Source: Polynucleobacter sp. HIN11 (GTDB lineage Bacteria; Pseudomonadota; Gammaproteobacteria; Burkholderiales; Burkholderiaceae). Taken from it: a stretch of 64,000 bases of DNA. Below, in pieces: positions 19,241 through 27,498 of this stretch (positions within the stretch are counted from its first letter, which is position 1; the number at the start of each line of letters is the position of its first letter). Where the stretch lies: contig NZ_AP028142.1 of assembly GCF_030297675.1 (NCBI RefSeq), positions 1,426,001-1,490,000 of the forward strand, in the 5' to 3' direction. Both the position numbers and the translations under genes were made by a program. The notes below the pieces were generated by a model. That model worked only from the letters and a program-made list of their open reading frames with translations. It was not told the origin of the DNA and ran no database searches.

Positions 19241-20168
19241 GATCCGATACTCGCTCGCCCAATAAACCGCGAGGCCTAAATACCAACACTAAGATCAATA
19301 CCATGAAGGCAAAAATATCTTGATAGTTCGACCCCAAGAGACCACCAGTCCAATCGCTAATGTAACCAGCCCCAATCGCCTCAATCAGACCAAGCAACAG
19401 TCCACCTAACATCGCCCCCTGAATATTGCCGATGCCTCCCAGCACTGCGGCTGTAAAGGCTTTTAATCCGGGAATAAATCCCATTGAGAAATGCACATTG
19501 CCGTAGTTGGTGGCCATCATGATCCCGGCAAGGGCTGCCAGTGCACCTCCCAACATAAACGTGATCGAAATGACCCGGTTGGGATTGACGCCCATCAGCG
19601 CAGCCACATTGGGTTGCTCAGCCGTTGCGCGCATCGCCCGTCCAAGCTTGGTCTTTTGCACAATCAAGAGCAATAAAGCCATGACCGAAAAGGAAGTAAC
19701 AATAATCACGATTTCTTTGCCAGTGATGGTTGCTCCTGAACCAAAGACATCGATGGGTGTTGAAGGCAATAACTGAGGATAAGTCATGGGATTGCGAGAC
19801 CAGATGATCATGGCCAAGGTTTGCAATAAAACCGAGACGCCAATCGCAGAAATTAATGGTGCCAAACGTGGTGCTTGACGTAAAGGTCGGTAGGCAAAAC
19901 GCTCAATCAAATAGCTGACCAACGCACACGCAGACATGGTCATCAACAAAACTAAAACCAGTAATGCCCATGGTGGCAAACCCAGGGGTAATTGCGTGAT
20001 CAGCGTAATAAGAGTGAGGGATACCATTGCGCCAATCATTAGAACCTCACCATGGGCAAAGTTAATGATTCCTAAGATCCCATAGACCATGGTATAGCCC
20101 AATGCAATCAAGGCATAGATACTACCCAGTACCAAGCCATTCAAAATCTGCTGTAGCAGAATATCCAT
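19233..20168 (-). CDS. livH: branched-chain amino acid ABC transporter permease LivH
   Basis: A 311-residue inner-membrane permease with eight or nine hydrophobic segments. It shows LVLGSIYALIALGYTMVYG at the N-terminus, INFAHGEVLMIGA, RAMRATAEQPNVAALMG in the coupling loop and GFIPGLKAFTAAVLGGIGN. I prefer ATG 20168; TTG 20174 two codons earlier is the alternative. No Shine-Dalgarno is visible because the T-run of an upstream terminator stem ends about 15 bases before the ATG. This is the first gene after that stem, so expression of HMGF probably depends on read-through or a cryptic start. Confidence 0.93.
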   Translation of the reverse strand: MDILLQQILNGLVLGSIYALIALGYTMVYGILGIINFAHGEVLMIGAMVSLTLITLITQLPLGLPPWALLVLVLLMTMSACALVSYLIERFAYRPLRQAPRLAPLISAIGVSVLLQTLAMIIWSRNPMTYPQLLPSTPIDVFGSGATITGKEIVIIVTSFSVMALLLLIVQKTKLGRAMRATAEQPNVAALMGVNPNRVISITFMLGGALAALAGIMMATNYGNVHFSMGFIPGLKAFTAAVLGGIGNIQGAMLGGLLLGLIEAIGAGYISDWTGGLLGSNYQDIFAFMVLILVLVFRPRGLLGERVSDRA

Positions 20169-20183
20169 CGACAATTAGTCTAT

Positions 20184-20214
20184 AAAAAAATAAGCACCGC
20201 GGTGGGTGCTTATT
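20184..20214 (-). terminator. intrinsic terminator between livJ and livH
   Basis: On the minus strand AATAAGCACC, a six-base loop and GGTGCTTATT form a perfect ten-base-pair stem followed by a run of T (complement of 20190-20184). It begins three bases after the livJ stop codon and ends close to livH. It should make most transcripts stop after livJ, leaving HMGF at a lower level. Confidence 0.85.
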
Positions 20215-20217
20215 GAA

Positions 20218-21372
20218 TTACTGAATCTTAATAATTTCGAGGACTGACTTCTTCTTATCCTTGTAGTCGTATAAGGTGATCATGCTCTCCTTGAGATCAC
20301 CTTGATCATTAAACGCAATATTGCCAATCAAACCCTTTACTTGTGTTTGAGGCATCGCGGCTAAGATCTTGGCTGGCTCAACTGAGTTAGCACGTTTCAT
20401 AGCATCCACAATCACATAAACCGCATCATAGGAAAATGGTGCATAGATATCGACATCAATATTGAAGCGCTCTTTATACTTTTTCTGGAACTCTGGGCCT
20501 GCTTCCATTTTTACAAGAGCCATAGCTGCTTCTGAACAAACCACATTGTTAATTGCGTCGCCAGCCAGCTCAGCTAATTTATCAGTACAAATTCCATCTC
20601 CGCCCACGATCTTCGCTTTGATTCCTAATTCCTTGGCCTGCTTGGCTAAGGGACCGCCCGTGGCATCCATTCCACCATACATAATGACATCTGGCTTACC
20701 GGCCTTCACTTTGGTGAGAATGGCCTTAAAGTCAGTTGCCTTGTCATTAGTGGCCTCGCGGGGCAATACCTTGATACCAGCTGCCTTGACTGTTTTCTCA
20801 AACTCGTCTGCAAGGCCCTTGCCATATTGGGTCGAGTCATCAATGATTGCCACCACTTTTGCTTTTAAGTTCTTAGCCACATAATCAGCTAGAGCCGGGC
20901 CCTGTTGCGCATCGGTGGCCACTAGACGAAAAGCGGTTTTGAAGCCCTGCTTGGTGTATTCAGGGTTGGTTGCCGATGGAGAAATTTGAGTGATACCAGC
21001 ATCATGGTAAATCTTTGAAGCGGGGATCGTAGTCCCGGAATTTAAGTGACCTACCACTGCGACAACTTTTGCATCAACTAATTTTTGAGCAACTTGAGTG
21101 GCTGTTTTAGGGTCCGCTGCGTCATCTTCTGGAACTAACTTCAGCACCACCTTCTTGCCATTTATTGTTAGGCCTGCTTTGTTAATTTCCTCAACTGCTA
21201 GAACAGCACCGTTTTCATTTTGCTTACCCATATGAGCAATCGATCCAGTCAGTGGAGCCACATGACCGATCTTCACCTCACCATCGTTAGCCTTGCCTCC
21301 ACAAGCCACTAACAATCCAAATGTCGCGAGCGAAAGTACGCTATATGAAAACATCCTTTGATATGGTTTCAT
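20218..21372 (-). CDS. livJ: branched-chain amino acid ABC transporter substrate-binding protein LivJ/LivK
   Basis: The extracytoplasmic binding protein of the LIV importer, 384 residues, Peripla_BP type I fold (Leu/Ile/Val binding protein family). The N-terminus is a signal peptide that ends in the lipobox LVAC (cysteine 24), so it is probably a lipoprotein. Domain features include IGHVAPLTGSIAHMGKQN, VVGHLNSGTTIPAS and PFSYDAVYVIVDAM. ATG 21372 is chosen because GGAGG is well placed before it. It is the first gene of the liv group and is followed directly by a terminator. Ligand specificity (branched-chain or other amino acids, amides) cannot be fixed from sequence. Confidence 0.94.
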   Translation of the reverse strand: MKPYQRMFSYSVLSLATFGLLVACGGKANDGEVKIGHVAPLTGSIAHMGKQNENGAVLAVEEINKAGLTINGKKVVLKLVPEDDAADPKTATQVAQKLVDAKVVAVVGHLNSGTTIPASKIYHDAGITQISPSATNPEYTKQGFKTAFRLVATDAQQGPALADYVAKNLKAKVVAIIDDSTQYGKGLADEFEKTVKAAGIKVLPREATNDKATDFKAILTKVKAGKPDVIMYGGMDATGGPLAKQAKELGIKAKIVGGDGICTDKLAELAGDAINNVVCSEAAMALVKMEAGPEFQKKYKERFNIDVDIYAPFSYDAVYVIVDAMKRANSVEPAKILAAMPQTQVKGLIGNIAFNDQGDLKESMITLYDYKDKKKSVLEIIKIQ

Positions 21373-21405
21373 GGGCAAATCCTCCAAGTTAAATAGTCAT
21401 CAGAA

Positions 21406-22365
21406 TTAAACGGGATGCGTCAGATTTTTTGGTAAAGAGAAAGTAACATCCTCCACAACCCCATCCAAAGATCGAATTTGACGTGGGCCAAACTCTTGAA
21501 TACGAGCCACAATCGCTTGTGCAAGACTCTCTGGCGCTGATGCGCCTGCGGTTAAACCAACTCGCTTCTTGCCTTCAAACCATTCGGGGCGAAGTTGATC
21601 CGGAGCATCGACCATGTAGGCCGGTACGCCTAATTTTTCAGCTAATTCGCGCAGGCGATTAGAGTTCGAGCTCGCCTGACTTCCCACGACAATCACCAAT
21701 TGAACTTGGGGCGCCATAAATTTCACGGCATCTTGTCGATTTTGAGTGGCGTAACAAATGTCCTGCTTCTTCGGTTGAATAATTTTAGGGAATTTTTTGG
21801 TGAGCGCATTCACAATTTCTTTCGTTTCATCGACCGATAGAGTCGTTTGGGTCACAAATGCCAAACGCTCATCGGCTGAAAAATTGAGTTTTTCTACATC
21901 ATCCAAATTCTCAATCAGGAAGATGCCGCTCTCGACCTGCCCCATGGTTCCCTCAACCTCTGGATGGCCAGCATGACCAATCATGAATACCGTAAACCCG
22001 TCTTTGCACAACTTCACTACCTCAACATGCACTTTGGTGACCAAGGGACAAGTTGCGTCATACACTTGCAAGCCTCGCTCGGCAGCATCTTGACGCACTT
22101 GCTGGGAAACCCCATGAGCACTGTAGATCACAATCGCTCCACGTGGAATTTCATCAATCTCATCCACAAAAATCGCACCCTTCGCGCGCAATTCATCAAC
22201 CACATATTTGTTATGGACGATTTCGTGACGCACATAAATCGGGGCGCCAAAGCGACTGAGGGCCTCATTGACGATGTTAATTGCTCGATCAACACCGGCA
22301 CAAAATCCCCTGGGCTGCGCCAAGAGTATTTCAGCAGTTTCAGACGGTAATGGATTACTTTGCAT
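21406..22365 (-). CDS. ispH: 4-hydroxy-3-methylbut-2-enyl diphosphate reductase IspH
   Basis: The last enzyme of the methylerythritol phosphate route to isoprenoids, making IPP and DMAPP; 319 residues, cytosolic, iron-sulfur dependent. The three cluster cysteines are in [12 protein letters not shown] (about C21), [11 protein letters not shown] (about C105) and [12 protein letters not shown] (about C204). The glutamate and histidines of the active site are in RHEIVHN and [14 protein letters not shown], and the end motif is GASAPESL. It sits nine bases after the SlpA-like isomerase, the arrangement seen as fkpB-ispH in E. coli. Only 33 bases separate it from livJ and no terminator is evident there. 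Confidence 0.97.
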   Translation of the reverse strand: MQSNPLPSETAEILLAQPRGFCAGVDRAINIVNEALSRFGAPIYVRHEIVHNKYVVDELRAKGAIFVDEIDEIPRGAIVIYSAHGVSQQVRQDAAERGLQVYDATCPLVTKVHVEVVKLCKDGFTVFMIGHAGHPEVEGTMGQVESGIFLIENLDDVEKLNFSADERLAFVTQTTLSVDETKEIVNALTKKFPKIIQPKKQDICYATQNRQDAVKFMAPQVQLVIVVGSQASSNSNRLRELAEKLGVPAYMVDAPDQLRPEWFEGKKRVGLTAGASAPESLAQAIVARIQEFGPRQIRSLDGVVEDVTFSLPKNLTHPV

Positions 22366-22374
22366 GGATCTTAA

Positions 22375-22821
22375 TTACAAAATGGCAATAATTTCCGCTT
22401 CAAAACTTAACTGCTTACCTGCTAAGGGATGGTTGAAATCAAACCACGCACCCTCTTCATTAATGGATTGCAATACGCCTGCATATTGTGCACCGCTAGG
22501 CGCATTAAATTCAATCATATCGCCCGGGGCAAATTCAGGGACTTCATCGGTATTGGCTAACAACACATCCATACCCACCCACTGGATGAGCTCGGGCTTG
22601 TGCTCCCCAAACGCATCTTGTGGGCTGAGAACCGCCGAGCGCTTTTCACCCACTTTTGCGCCGAGCAAAACTTTTTCAAAACAGGGGGCGAATTGACCCG
22701 TACCCAATTGCATCGTCGCCGGCCGATCGTCGAAGGTGTTGATGTAATCCTCCCCGCCAGGGAGAGTCAATCGATAGTTGATGGTCAAGAAAGAATCAGG
22801 GGAAACGGTAGGCTCACTCAT
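22375..22821 (-). CDS. FKBP-type peptidyl-prolyl isomerase, SlpA/FkpB-like
   Basis: A 148-residue SlpA-type FKBP, a cytosolic prolyl isomerase with an inserted chaperone flap. Recognisable parts are FLTINYRLTLPGGE at the start of the FKBP fold, the IF-domain insert starting near LSPQDAFGEHKPELIQ, and the return strand DFNHPLAGKQLSFE, which is the NHPLAGK signature of SlpA and SlyD proteins. The histidine-rich metal tail of SlyD is absent. The start is ATG 22821; TACAAT ends six bases before it and there is no ribosome site, so a leaderless message is predicted. It precedes ispH, as in many proteobacteria. Confidence 0.9.
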   Translation of the reverse strand: MSEPTVSPDSFLTINYRLTLPGGEDYINTFDDRPATMQLGTGQFAPCFEKVLLGAKVGEKRSAVLSPQDAFGEHKPELIQWVGMDVLLANTDEVPEFAPGDMIEFNAPSGAQYAGVLQSINEEGAWFDFNHPLAGKQLSFEAEIIAIL

Positions 22822-22827
22822 GCTGCC

Positions 22828-22833
22828 ATTGTA
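22828..22833 (-). promoter_or_regulatory. candidate -10 box of the slpA-like gene, predicted leaderless
   Basis: On the minus strand TACAAT lies six bases before ATG 22821. TTGGGT is found 19 bases upstream as a possible weak -35. No Shine-Dalgarno is present. The site lies in the short gap shared with the divergent radC. Confidence 0.5.
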
Positions 22834-22857
22834 GCCAGAGAGGCGCAGAATCACCCA

Positions 22858-23553
22858 ATCTCTCAATGGCCAAAATCACAACAGCCCCGTGAGAAATTAA
22901 TCCGCCAAGGCGCCGCCTCCCTATCTGACGCTGAGCTCTTGGCTATTTTTCTGCGTTCTGGGGTCAAAGGTAAAAGCGCTGTTTCTTTGGCCCAGGATCT
23001 ACTCAGTCAATTTGGAGGGATGCAAGGCCTCATGAATGCACCAATCTCCGATATTTATCGCTGCCATGGGATGGGGCCGTCAAAATGGGCTCAAATCAAG
23101 GCCGCCTATGAGCTGGTGAAACGCTGCCTTCATGAGAGCCTCTCTCAGCAAGCAATATTCTCATCCTCAACCCAGGTGAGGGAGTTTTTGCAAACCAAAA
23201 TTGCCAGACTGGAGCACGAGGTATTTCTTTGCCTGTACTTAGACAACAGCAATCGTTTGATTGAGTGCCAAGAGCTATTTCGGGGATCCATTGATCAAAC
23301 GGCTATTTACCCCAGAGAAATTATTAAAGAGTGTCTTAATCGCAATGCCAGCGCCTTGGTGATTGCCCATAACCACCCAGGTGGCAACCCACTTCCCAGT
23401 CCCAATGATGAGGCCATTACTCACGAACTGAGGCAAGCACTCCATTGGGTCAATATTGCACTTTTGGATCATTGCATCGTAGCCAAGCATGGTTTTTTCT
23501 CTTTTTCGGATGCGGGCCTTATAGAAAAGCCTATAAATGAGAGTGTTTACTAA
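22858..23553 (+). CDS. radC: RadC family protein (JAB/MPN metalloprotease fold), start codon unusual
   Basis: A RadC homologue of about 231 residues. An N-terminal helix-hairpin-helix-like part (PREKLIRQGAASLSDAELLA, then GMGPSKWAQIKAA) is followed by a JAB1/MPN-type domain. The zinc motif is visible as ALVIAHNHPGGNPLPSPND (HxHPxGxxxPSxxD). The cellular role of RadC is unsettled despite the DNA-repair name. The family start should lie just before SQWPKSQQPREKL, but no ATG, GTG or TTG exists there in frame. The candidates are ATC 22858 and ATT 22828, or a far upstream ATG at 22600 inside the antisense of the isomerase gene. I use 22858 by family length; the true 5' end is uncertain. Confidence 0.8.
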   Translation: MSQWPKSQQPREKLIRQGAASLSDAELLAIFLRSGVKGKSAVSLAQDLLSQFGGMQGLMNAPISDIYRCHGMGPSKWAQIKAAYELVKRCLHESLSQQAIFSSSTQVREFLQTKIARLEHEVFLCLYLDNSNRLIECQELFRGSIDQTAIYPREIIKECLNRNASALVIAHNHPGGNPLPSPNDEAITHELRQALHWVNIALLDHCIVAKHGFFSFSDAGLIEKPINESVY

Positions 23554-23615
23554 CTTTTTTTCGTGATCCAGTCGGAATAGTCATGAAACTCTAGCGCCAA
23601 AGGCCAGATGCCTGC

Positions 23616-23621
23616 TACAAT
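23616..23621 (+). promoter_or_regulatory. candidate extended -10 box of rpmB-rpmG
   Basis: TACAAT preceded by TGC makes an extended -10 (TGnTACAAT). A message starting about seven bases later would have a leader of roughly 20 bases containing the AAGGAG ribosome site of rpmB. No good -35 was found. Confidence 0.4.
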
Positions 23622-23650
23622 CGATGTTTTTCGTACTGAAGGAGTGTGTC

Positions 23651-23884
23651 ATGGCAAAAGTTTGCCAAGTCACTGGGAAAAAGCCGATGGTCGGCAACAA
23701 TGTTTCCCATGCAAATAACAAAACAAAGCGTCGCTTTTTGCCTAACTTGCAAAATCGCCGTTTCTGGGTTGAGTCTGAAAATCGTTGGGTTAGCCTGCGC
23801 TTAACCAATGCTGGACTTCGTTTAATCGACAAGAATGGTATTGATTCTGTTTTGGCAGATCTTCGTGCCCGCGGTCAAGTTTAA
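23651..23884 (+). CDS. rpmB: 50S ribosomal protein L28
   Basis: Ribosomal protein L28, 77 residues, the usual length. It begins [20 protein letters not shown] and contains [18 protein letters not shown], both standard for the family. The AAGGAG about eight bases before the ATG supports the start; an in-frame ATG nine codons upstream precedes that site. It is followed ten bases later by rpmG, the usual rpmB-rpmG pair, and both share the terminator at 24083. Confidence 0.98.
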   Translation: MAKVCQVTGKKPMVGNNVSHANNKTKRRFLPNLQNRRFWVESENRWVSLRLTNAGLRLIDKNGIDSVLADLRARGQV

Positions 23885-23894
23885 GGATTGAGTA

Positions 23895-24062
23895 ATGGCT
23901 AAAGGCGCACGCGAGAAAATCAAGTTAGAGTCGACTGCAGGTACTGGTCACTTTTATACCACCACTAAAAACAAACGAACCAAACCCGAGAAAATGGAGA
24001 TCATGAAGTTTGATCCAAAAGCTCGTAAGCATGTTGCTTATAAAGAAACAAAGATTAAATAA
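23895..24062 (+). CDS. rpmG: 50S ribosomal protein L33
   Basis: Ribosomal protein L33, 55 residues, beginning [20 protein letters not shown] and ending [10 protein letters not shown]. It has no cysteines, so it is the zinc-independent (C-minus) type. The ATG follows the rpmB stop by ten bases with an AGGATTGAGT ribosome-site region. The gene is closed by a strong stem-loop 20 bases downstream. Confidence 0.97.
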   Translation: MAKGAREKIKLESTAGTGHFYTTTKNKRTKPEKMEIMKFDPKARKHVAYKETKIK

Positions 24063-24082
24063 TTCCTCTTCCGATTGGAACT

Positions 24083-24109
24083 AAAAACCCGCTCATAAGC
24101 GGGTTTTTT
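24083..24109. terminator. bidirectional terminator between rpmG and desaturase gene
   Basis: AAAAACCCGCT, a CATA loop and AGCGGGTTTTT form an 11-base-pair stem with A-run and T-run flanks, so it can stop transcription from both sides. The desaturase stop codon (minus strand) is at 24111. Confidence 0.92.
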
Positions 24110-24110
24110 A

Positions 24111-25316
24111 TTAAGCCGGATTAGAGTAGCGCCGCAAGCGAAGTGAAAACTCCTTAAGGGAGTGTGGACCTGCCTCTTCGGCCCGATTGCACCAAGAACG
24201 CAACTGCCCCAGTAACTGCTCACGAGTGGCGTTGGAGCGACCCCAAATTGCATGCAACTCACGACGCATCTCAATCATCTTACGTAACTGAGAATTCGTT
24301 TTCATAAGCTCCTCAAGCTTTTCTTTCTCAAGGGCAGTCAATTTAGCTTCATCCTTATAAAGCCAATCACGCGCATCCTTCAGGTGCGATGCAAACTCTT
24401 GCATGTGCTGGAACTCGTTTGCGATGCAGCGCTTTAGAGTTTTGCTATAACGTGCCATGATCTCGTAGCGATTGGCAATAATCGCTTCTAAAGTTTGATC
24501 ATCAGCAGGACGAACCTCTGCGAGAACGGGCTTAGGTGGAACTTTCTTGACCTTTGCCAAACCGAGCGAGCGTAAGGCGCAAATGTAAACCCAGCCAATA
24601 TCAAACTCATACCACTTGTTCGATAACTTGGCGCTCGTTGCATAGGTGTGGTGATTGTTATGAAGCTCTTCTCCACCAATCAAAATGCCCCAAGGCATGA
24701 TATTGGTTGATGCATCTTCACAGTCGTAGTTCCGATATCCCCAATAGTGACCGATTCCATTAATGACGCCTGCAGCGGTAATCGGAATCCAGAGCATTTG
24801 TACAGCCCAAACGGTTGCGCCAATCGCGCCAAATAAAAATAGGTCGATGATGAGCATGAGGCCTACGCCTTGCCATGTAAAACGCGAATAGAGATTGTGT
24901 TCAATCCAATCATCGGGAGTACCGTGACCAAATTTTTCCAGTGTCTCTTTCTTAGCAGCTTCTACCTTGTAGAGTTCTGCACCGCGCAAGAGAACAGTAT
25001 CGATTCCTAAAATTTGTGGGCTATGTGGATCTTCAACGGACTCGCACTTCGCATGATGTTTACGGTGAACCGAGGCCCACTCTTTGGTCACCATGCCCGT
25101 GGTCAACCATAACCAAAACCGAAAGAAATGAGAGGGAATAGCGTGAAGCTCGAGTGCTCGATGGGCCTGACAACGATGTAAAAAAATCGTAACGCTGGCG
25201 ATGGTAATGTGGGTCATGACCAGGGTAAAGATCACGATCTGCCACCAAGCCCAGTCCAAATAACCGTGAGCCAACCACTGAATCAATCCATCATGCAAAC
25301 TAGAAACGGCACTCAT
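24111..25316 (-). CDS. membrane fatty acid / acyl-CoA desaturase
   Basis: A di-iron membrane desaturase of 401 residues that would introduce a double bond (probably delta-9) into acyl chains. All three histidine boxes are present: HRCQAH (47-52), HRKHH (84-88) and HNNHH (219-223). Hydrophobic segments lie near 25-45, 62-76 and 150-190. After about residue 250 comes a roughly 150-residue polar, charged helical tail of unknown role. Start ATG 25316 has GGGAGAG ten bases upstream; TTG 25322 is an alternative. It lies downstream of the RsmB-like gene on the same strand, with a 51-base gap, and ends at a shared terminator. Substrate position and donor are inferred from family only. Confidence 0.87.
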   Translation of the reverse strand: MSAVSSLHDGLIQWLAHGYLDWAWWQIVIFTLVMTHITIASVTIFLHRCQAHRALELHAIPSHFFRFWLWLTTGMVTKEWASVHRKHHAKCESVEDPHSPQILGIDTVLLRGAELYKVEAAKKETLEKFGHGTPDDWIEHNLYSRFTWQGVGLMLIIDLFLFGAIGATVWAVQMLWIPITAAGVINGIGHYWGYRNYDCEDASTNIMPWGILIGGEELHNNHHTYATSAKLSNKWYEFDIGWVYICALRSLGLAKVKKVPPKPVLAEVRPADDQTLEAIIANRYEIMARYSKTLKRCIANEFQHMQEFASHLKDARDWLYKDEAKLTALEKEKLEELMKTNSQLRKMIEMRRELHAIWGRSNATREQLLGQLRSWCNRAEEAGPHSLKEFSLRLRRYSNPA

Positions 25317-25367
25317 CTCCAAACAACTCTCCCTTATTTACTGCGATCATGCTTTTAACTCCTCATT

Positions 25368-26813
25368 TTAAGGCTTTCGCTGCATAATTGCCCCAAAAAA
25401 TCCATCAGTTCCATGTCTTGATGGTAAAAGCTGCCACCAAGGCTTGTCCTTACTGGTGCCAATCGGAATTCCATCATGTAAAAAATGATGTCCTAGGGCT
25501 TCCTTAGCCGATAAAAGCTCAAAATCGGGGTGTTTTTCTAGGAAAAGATTTACAAGTTCTTGATTTTCTTGATCTAAAAGGCTGCAGGTGGCATAAACCA
25601 GGCGACCGCCTGGCTTTAACAAACGAGCCGCTGACTCCAAAATGGATAGTTGAGTGGAGCCTAATTTGGCGATCTCGGCTGGTGTTTGACGCCACTTGAG
25701 ATCGGGATTGCGCCGCAAGGTGCCTAACCCACTGCAGGGCGCATCCACCAAGACCCGGTCAATTTTCCCTACAAGACGCTTAATTCTCGGGTCTCTCTCG
25801 CTATCGATCCACATGGGATGCACATTGGATAGGCCACTACGTGCTAGCCGTGGTTTTAAGTTGGCCAAGCGGCGCTCCGAGGTATCAAATGCGTACAGGC
25901 GGCCGGTATTACGCATCATTGCACCCAAGGCTAGAGTCTTGCCGCCTGCTCCAGCACAAAAATCAACCACCATTTCTCCTCGCTTGGGATCAAGCAGGTG
26001 ACACAAGATTTGGCTACCTTCATCCTGGACCTCAAACAAGCCCTCTTTCATCCAGGTCGAGTTTTGCAGAGCAGGTTTTCCAAAAATACGAATTCCGTCC
26101 TGTGAGTAAGGAGTTGGGTGCACCTCAAATCGATTCGCACTTTGATTCATTTGCATCAGCAATTGATCGCGTGAGGTCTTTAATGTGTTCACACGCAAAT
26201 CCAGTGGTGCTGGCTTCATGAGAGACTCAGCCAAACGACCACCCTCTTCCTCACCAAAAGACTGCACCATGGTGTTCCAAAGCCATTCTGGCAAATTATG
26301 TTTTACCAATTGCGCCAACGCATCACGATCAACTTGGCCAAAACGACTTAGCCACTCGTACTCCTCCTTTTGTACGACAAAGGCCAAATCAGCCAATGCG
26401 CTCTCTAGCCGGTTTGCGCTGCCAAGCCCTCCTTCAGATAAGGCTGAAACGAGGCCCAGCAAGGCCAAGCGGCGGGCTAGGGAGCCAGAACCACTGGCTG
26501 CAAATTGAGAGAACTCCTGCTTGCGGCGCAATACAGAAAATGCAGCCTCAGCAATTAAGGCACGGTCGCGATTACCCAATTTGGGATGCGCACGAAAGTA
26601 ACGACTGACAACACGATCTGCTGGTTGGTCAAATTGCAATACCTCAGGAAGCAACTGCTCAAGATGCAAAACATGCTGCGGTAATGCCTTCGCATGCGAA
26701 TAATTCTTTTGGCCTTGGGGATTAATCAGTACAGGCGCTTTGGCATCCTTACTCTTTGCATACTTCTTTTCTTTGGATATCCGCTTTGAAGCGGTAGAGG
26801 AGGATCGCGTCAT
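25368..26813 (-). CDS. RsmB/NOP-family RNA (cytosine-5) methyltransferase
   Basis: A SAM-dependent RNA m5C methyltransferase of 481 residues. After a lysine-rich N-terminus (about residues 1-45) comes a helical, NusB-like region, then the catalytic domain. SAM motif I is VVDFCAGAGGKTLALGAMM, motif IV is VLVDAPCSGLGTLRRNPDLK with the first catalytic cysteine, and motif VI is VYATCSLLDQENQ with the nucleophilic cysteine. It probably modifies 16S rRNA (RsmB acts at C967), but a paralogue of different target is possible. The start is ATG 26813, 13 bases after purN, so the two are likely co-transcribed. Confidence 0.88.
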   Translation of the reverse strand: MTRSSSTASKRISKEKKYAKSKDAKAPVLINPQGQKNYSHAKALPQHVLHLEQLLPEVLQFDQPADRVVSRYFRAHPKLGNRDRALIAEAAFSVLRRKQEFSQFAASGSGSLARRLALLGLVSALSEGGLGSANRLESALADLAFVVQKEEYEWLSRFGQVDRDALAQLVKHNLPEWLWNTMVQSFGEEEGGRLAESLMKPAPLDLRVNTLKTSRDQLLMQMNQSANRFEVHPTPYSQDGIRIFGKPALQNSTWMKEGLFEVQDEGSQILCHLLDPKRGEMVVDFCAGAGGKTLALGAMMRNTGRLYAFDTSERRLANLKPRLARSGLSNVHPMWIDSERDPRIKRLVGKIDRVLVDAPCSGLGTLRRNPDLKWRQTPAEIAKLGSTQLSILESAARLLKPGGRLVYATCSLLDQENQELVNLFLEKHPDFELLSAKEALGHHFLHDGIPIGTSKDKPWWQLLPSRHGTDGFFGAIMQRKP

Positions 26814-26826
26814 GAACTCGCCGTTC

Positions 26827-27459
26827 TTATGGAAAAGGAATGTACTGTAACTCAGGTGGGTCAACACTCACTCGATTACCTGCAATATGTAAACGCCCAT
26901 TGATAAACCACTCAACTGCTAATGGATAGATTTGATGCTCCGTCTTTAAAACCCGAGCAGCTAACTCGCTTGGGGTATCGGTGGGTAGGACAGGGACCTC
27001 ACTTTGACAAATAATCGGGCCCTCATCTACGCCAGCGCTAACAAAATGCACTGTGGCACCATGCACCCGATCTCCGGCCTCCAAGGCACGTTCATGGGTA
27101 TGCAAACCTGGAAAACGTGGTAGCAGGGAGGGGTGAATGTTCATCATCCGCCCCTCATAGTGCTCAATGAACCCTGGAGTTAGGATTCTCATAAAACCAG
27201 CCAAAACCACAAGATCTGCTCCAAAGGCATCAATTTGTTGCATCAGCGCCTCATCAAAACGTTCGCGACTTGGATAGTTTCGGTGGTGAATCACAGCAGT
27301 GGGAATCCCAACCGACTTAGCAAACTCCAACCCCTTAGCCTCGGGCTGATTGGCAATTAAGCCCGTAAAGCGTACATCCCATGATTTTGCCTTTGCGGCC
27401 TTATAAATTGCCTCGAAATTAGAGCCGCGCCCTGAAATTAAAGAAACGATTGAATGCAT
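26827..27459 (-). CDS. purN: phosphoribosylglycinamide formyltransferase PurN
   Basis: The formyl-tetrahydrofolate dependent GAR transformylase of purine synthesis, 210 residues, cytosolic. The N-terminus IVSLISGRGSNFEAI binds the phosphate of GAR. The catalytic region shows FMRILTPGFIEHYEGRMMNIHPSLLPRFPG, cut here as FMRILTPGF and NIHPSLLPRFPG, with active asparagine and histidine, then VHFVSAGVDEGPII with the aspartate. Start ATG 27459 is favoured over a TTG three codons upstream because TATATT ends seven bases before it and there is no ribosome site. It is divergent from ribF across 39 bases. Confidence 0.95.
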   Translation of the reverse strand: MHSIVSLISGRGSNFEAIYKAAKAKSWDVRFTGLIANQPEAKGLEFAKSVGIPTAVIHHRNYPSRERFDEALMQQIDAFGADLVVLAGFMRILTPGFIEHYEGRMMNIHPSLLPRFPGLHTHERALEAGDRVHGATVHFVSAGVDEGPIICQSEVPVLPTDTPSELAARVLKTEHQIYPLAVEWFINGRLHIAGNRVSVDPPELQYIPFP

Positions 27460-27466
27460 GACCAAC

Positions 27467-27474
27467 AATATAAT
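27467..27474. promoter_or_regulatory. overlapping divergent -10 boxes of purN and ribF
   Basis: The symmetric AATATAAT stretch contains TATATT on the minus strand (27472-27467, seven bases before purN ATG) and TATAAT on the plus strand (27469-27474, 24 bases before the ribF GTG). The two -10 elements share four bases, so RNA polymerase could occupy only one at a time. The purN message would be leaderless. The -35 elements are weak for both. Confidence 0.5.
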
Positions 27475-27498
27475 TCAAGGCTAGCCTGAAAGCGAACT

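Noticed and set aside
20462..20884. 140-codon open frame antisense to livJ
   Set aside because: The livJ reading is certain (signal peptide, lipobox, binding fold); the antisense frame has no support.
22600..22857. Upstream ATG giving RadC an 86-residue N-terminal extension
   Set aside because: The added residues are antisense to the conserved isomerase gene and do not resemble RadC; noted instead as a start-codon problem.
27460..27498. FMN riboswitch before ribF
   Set aside because: The 39-base gap is far too short for the aptamer and no conserved segments are present.
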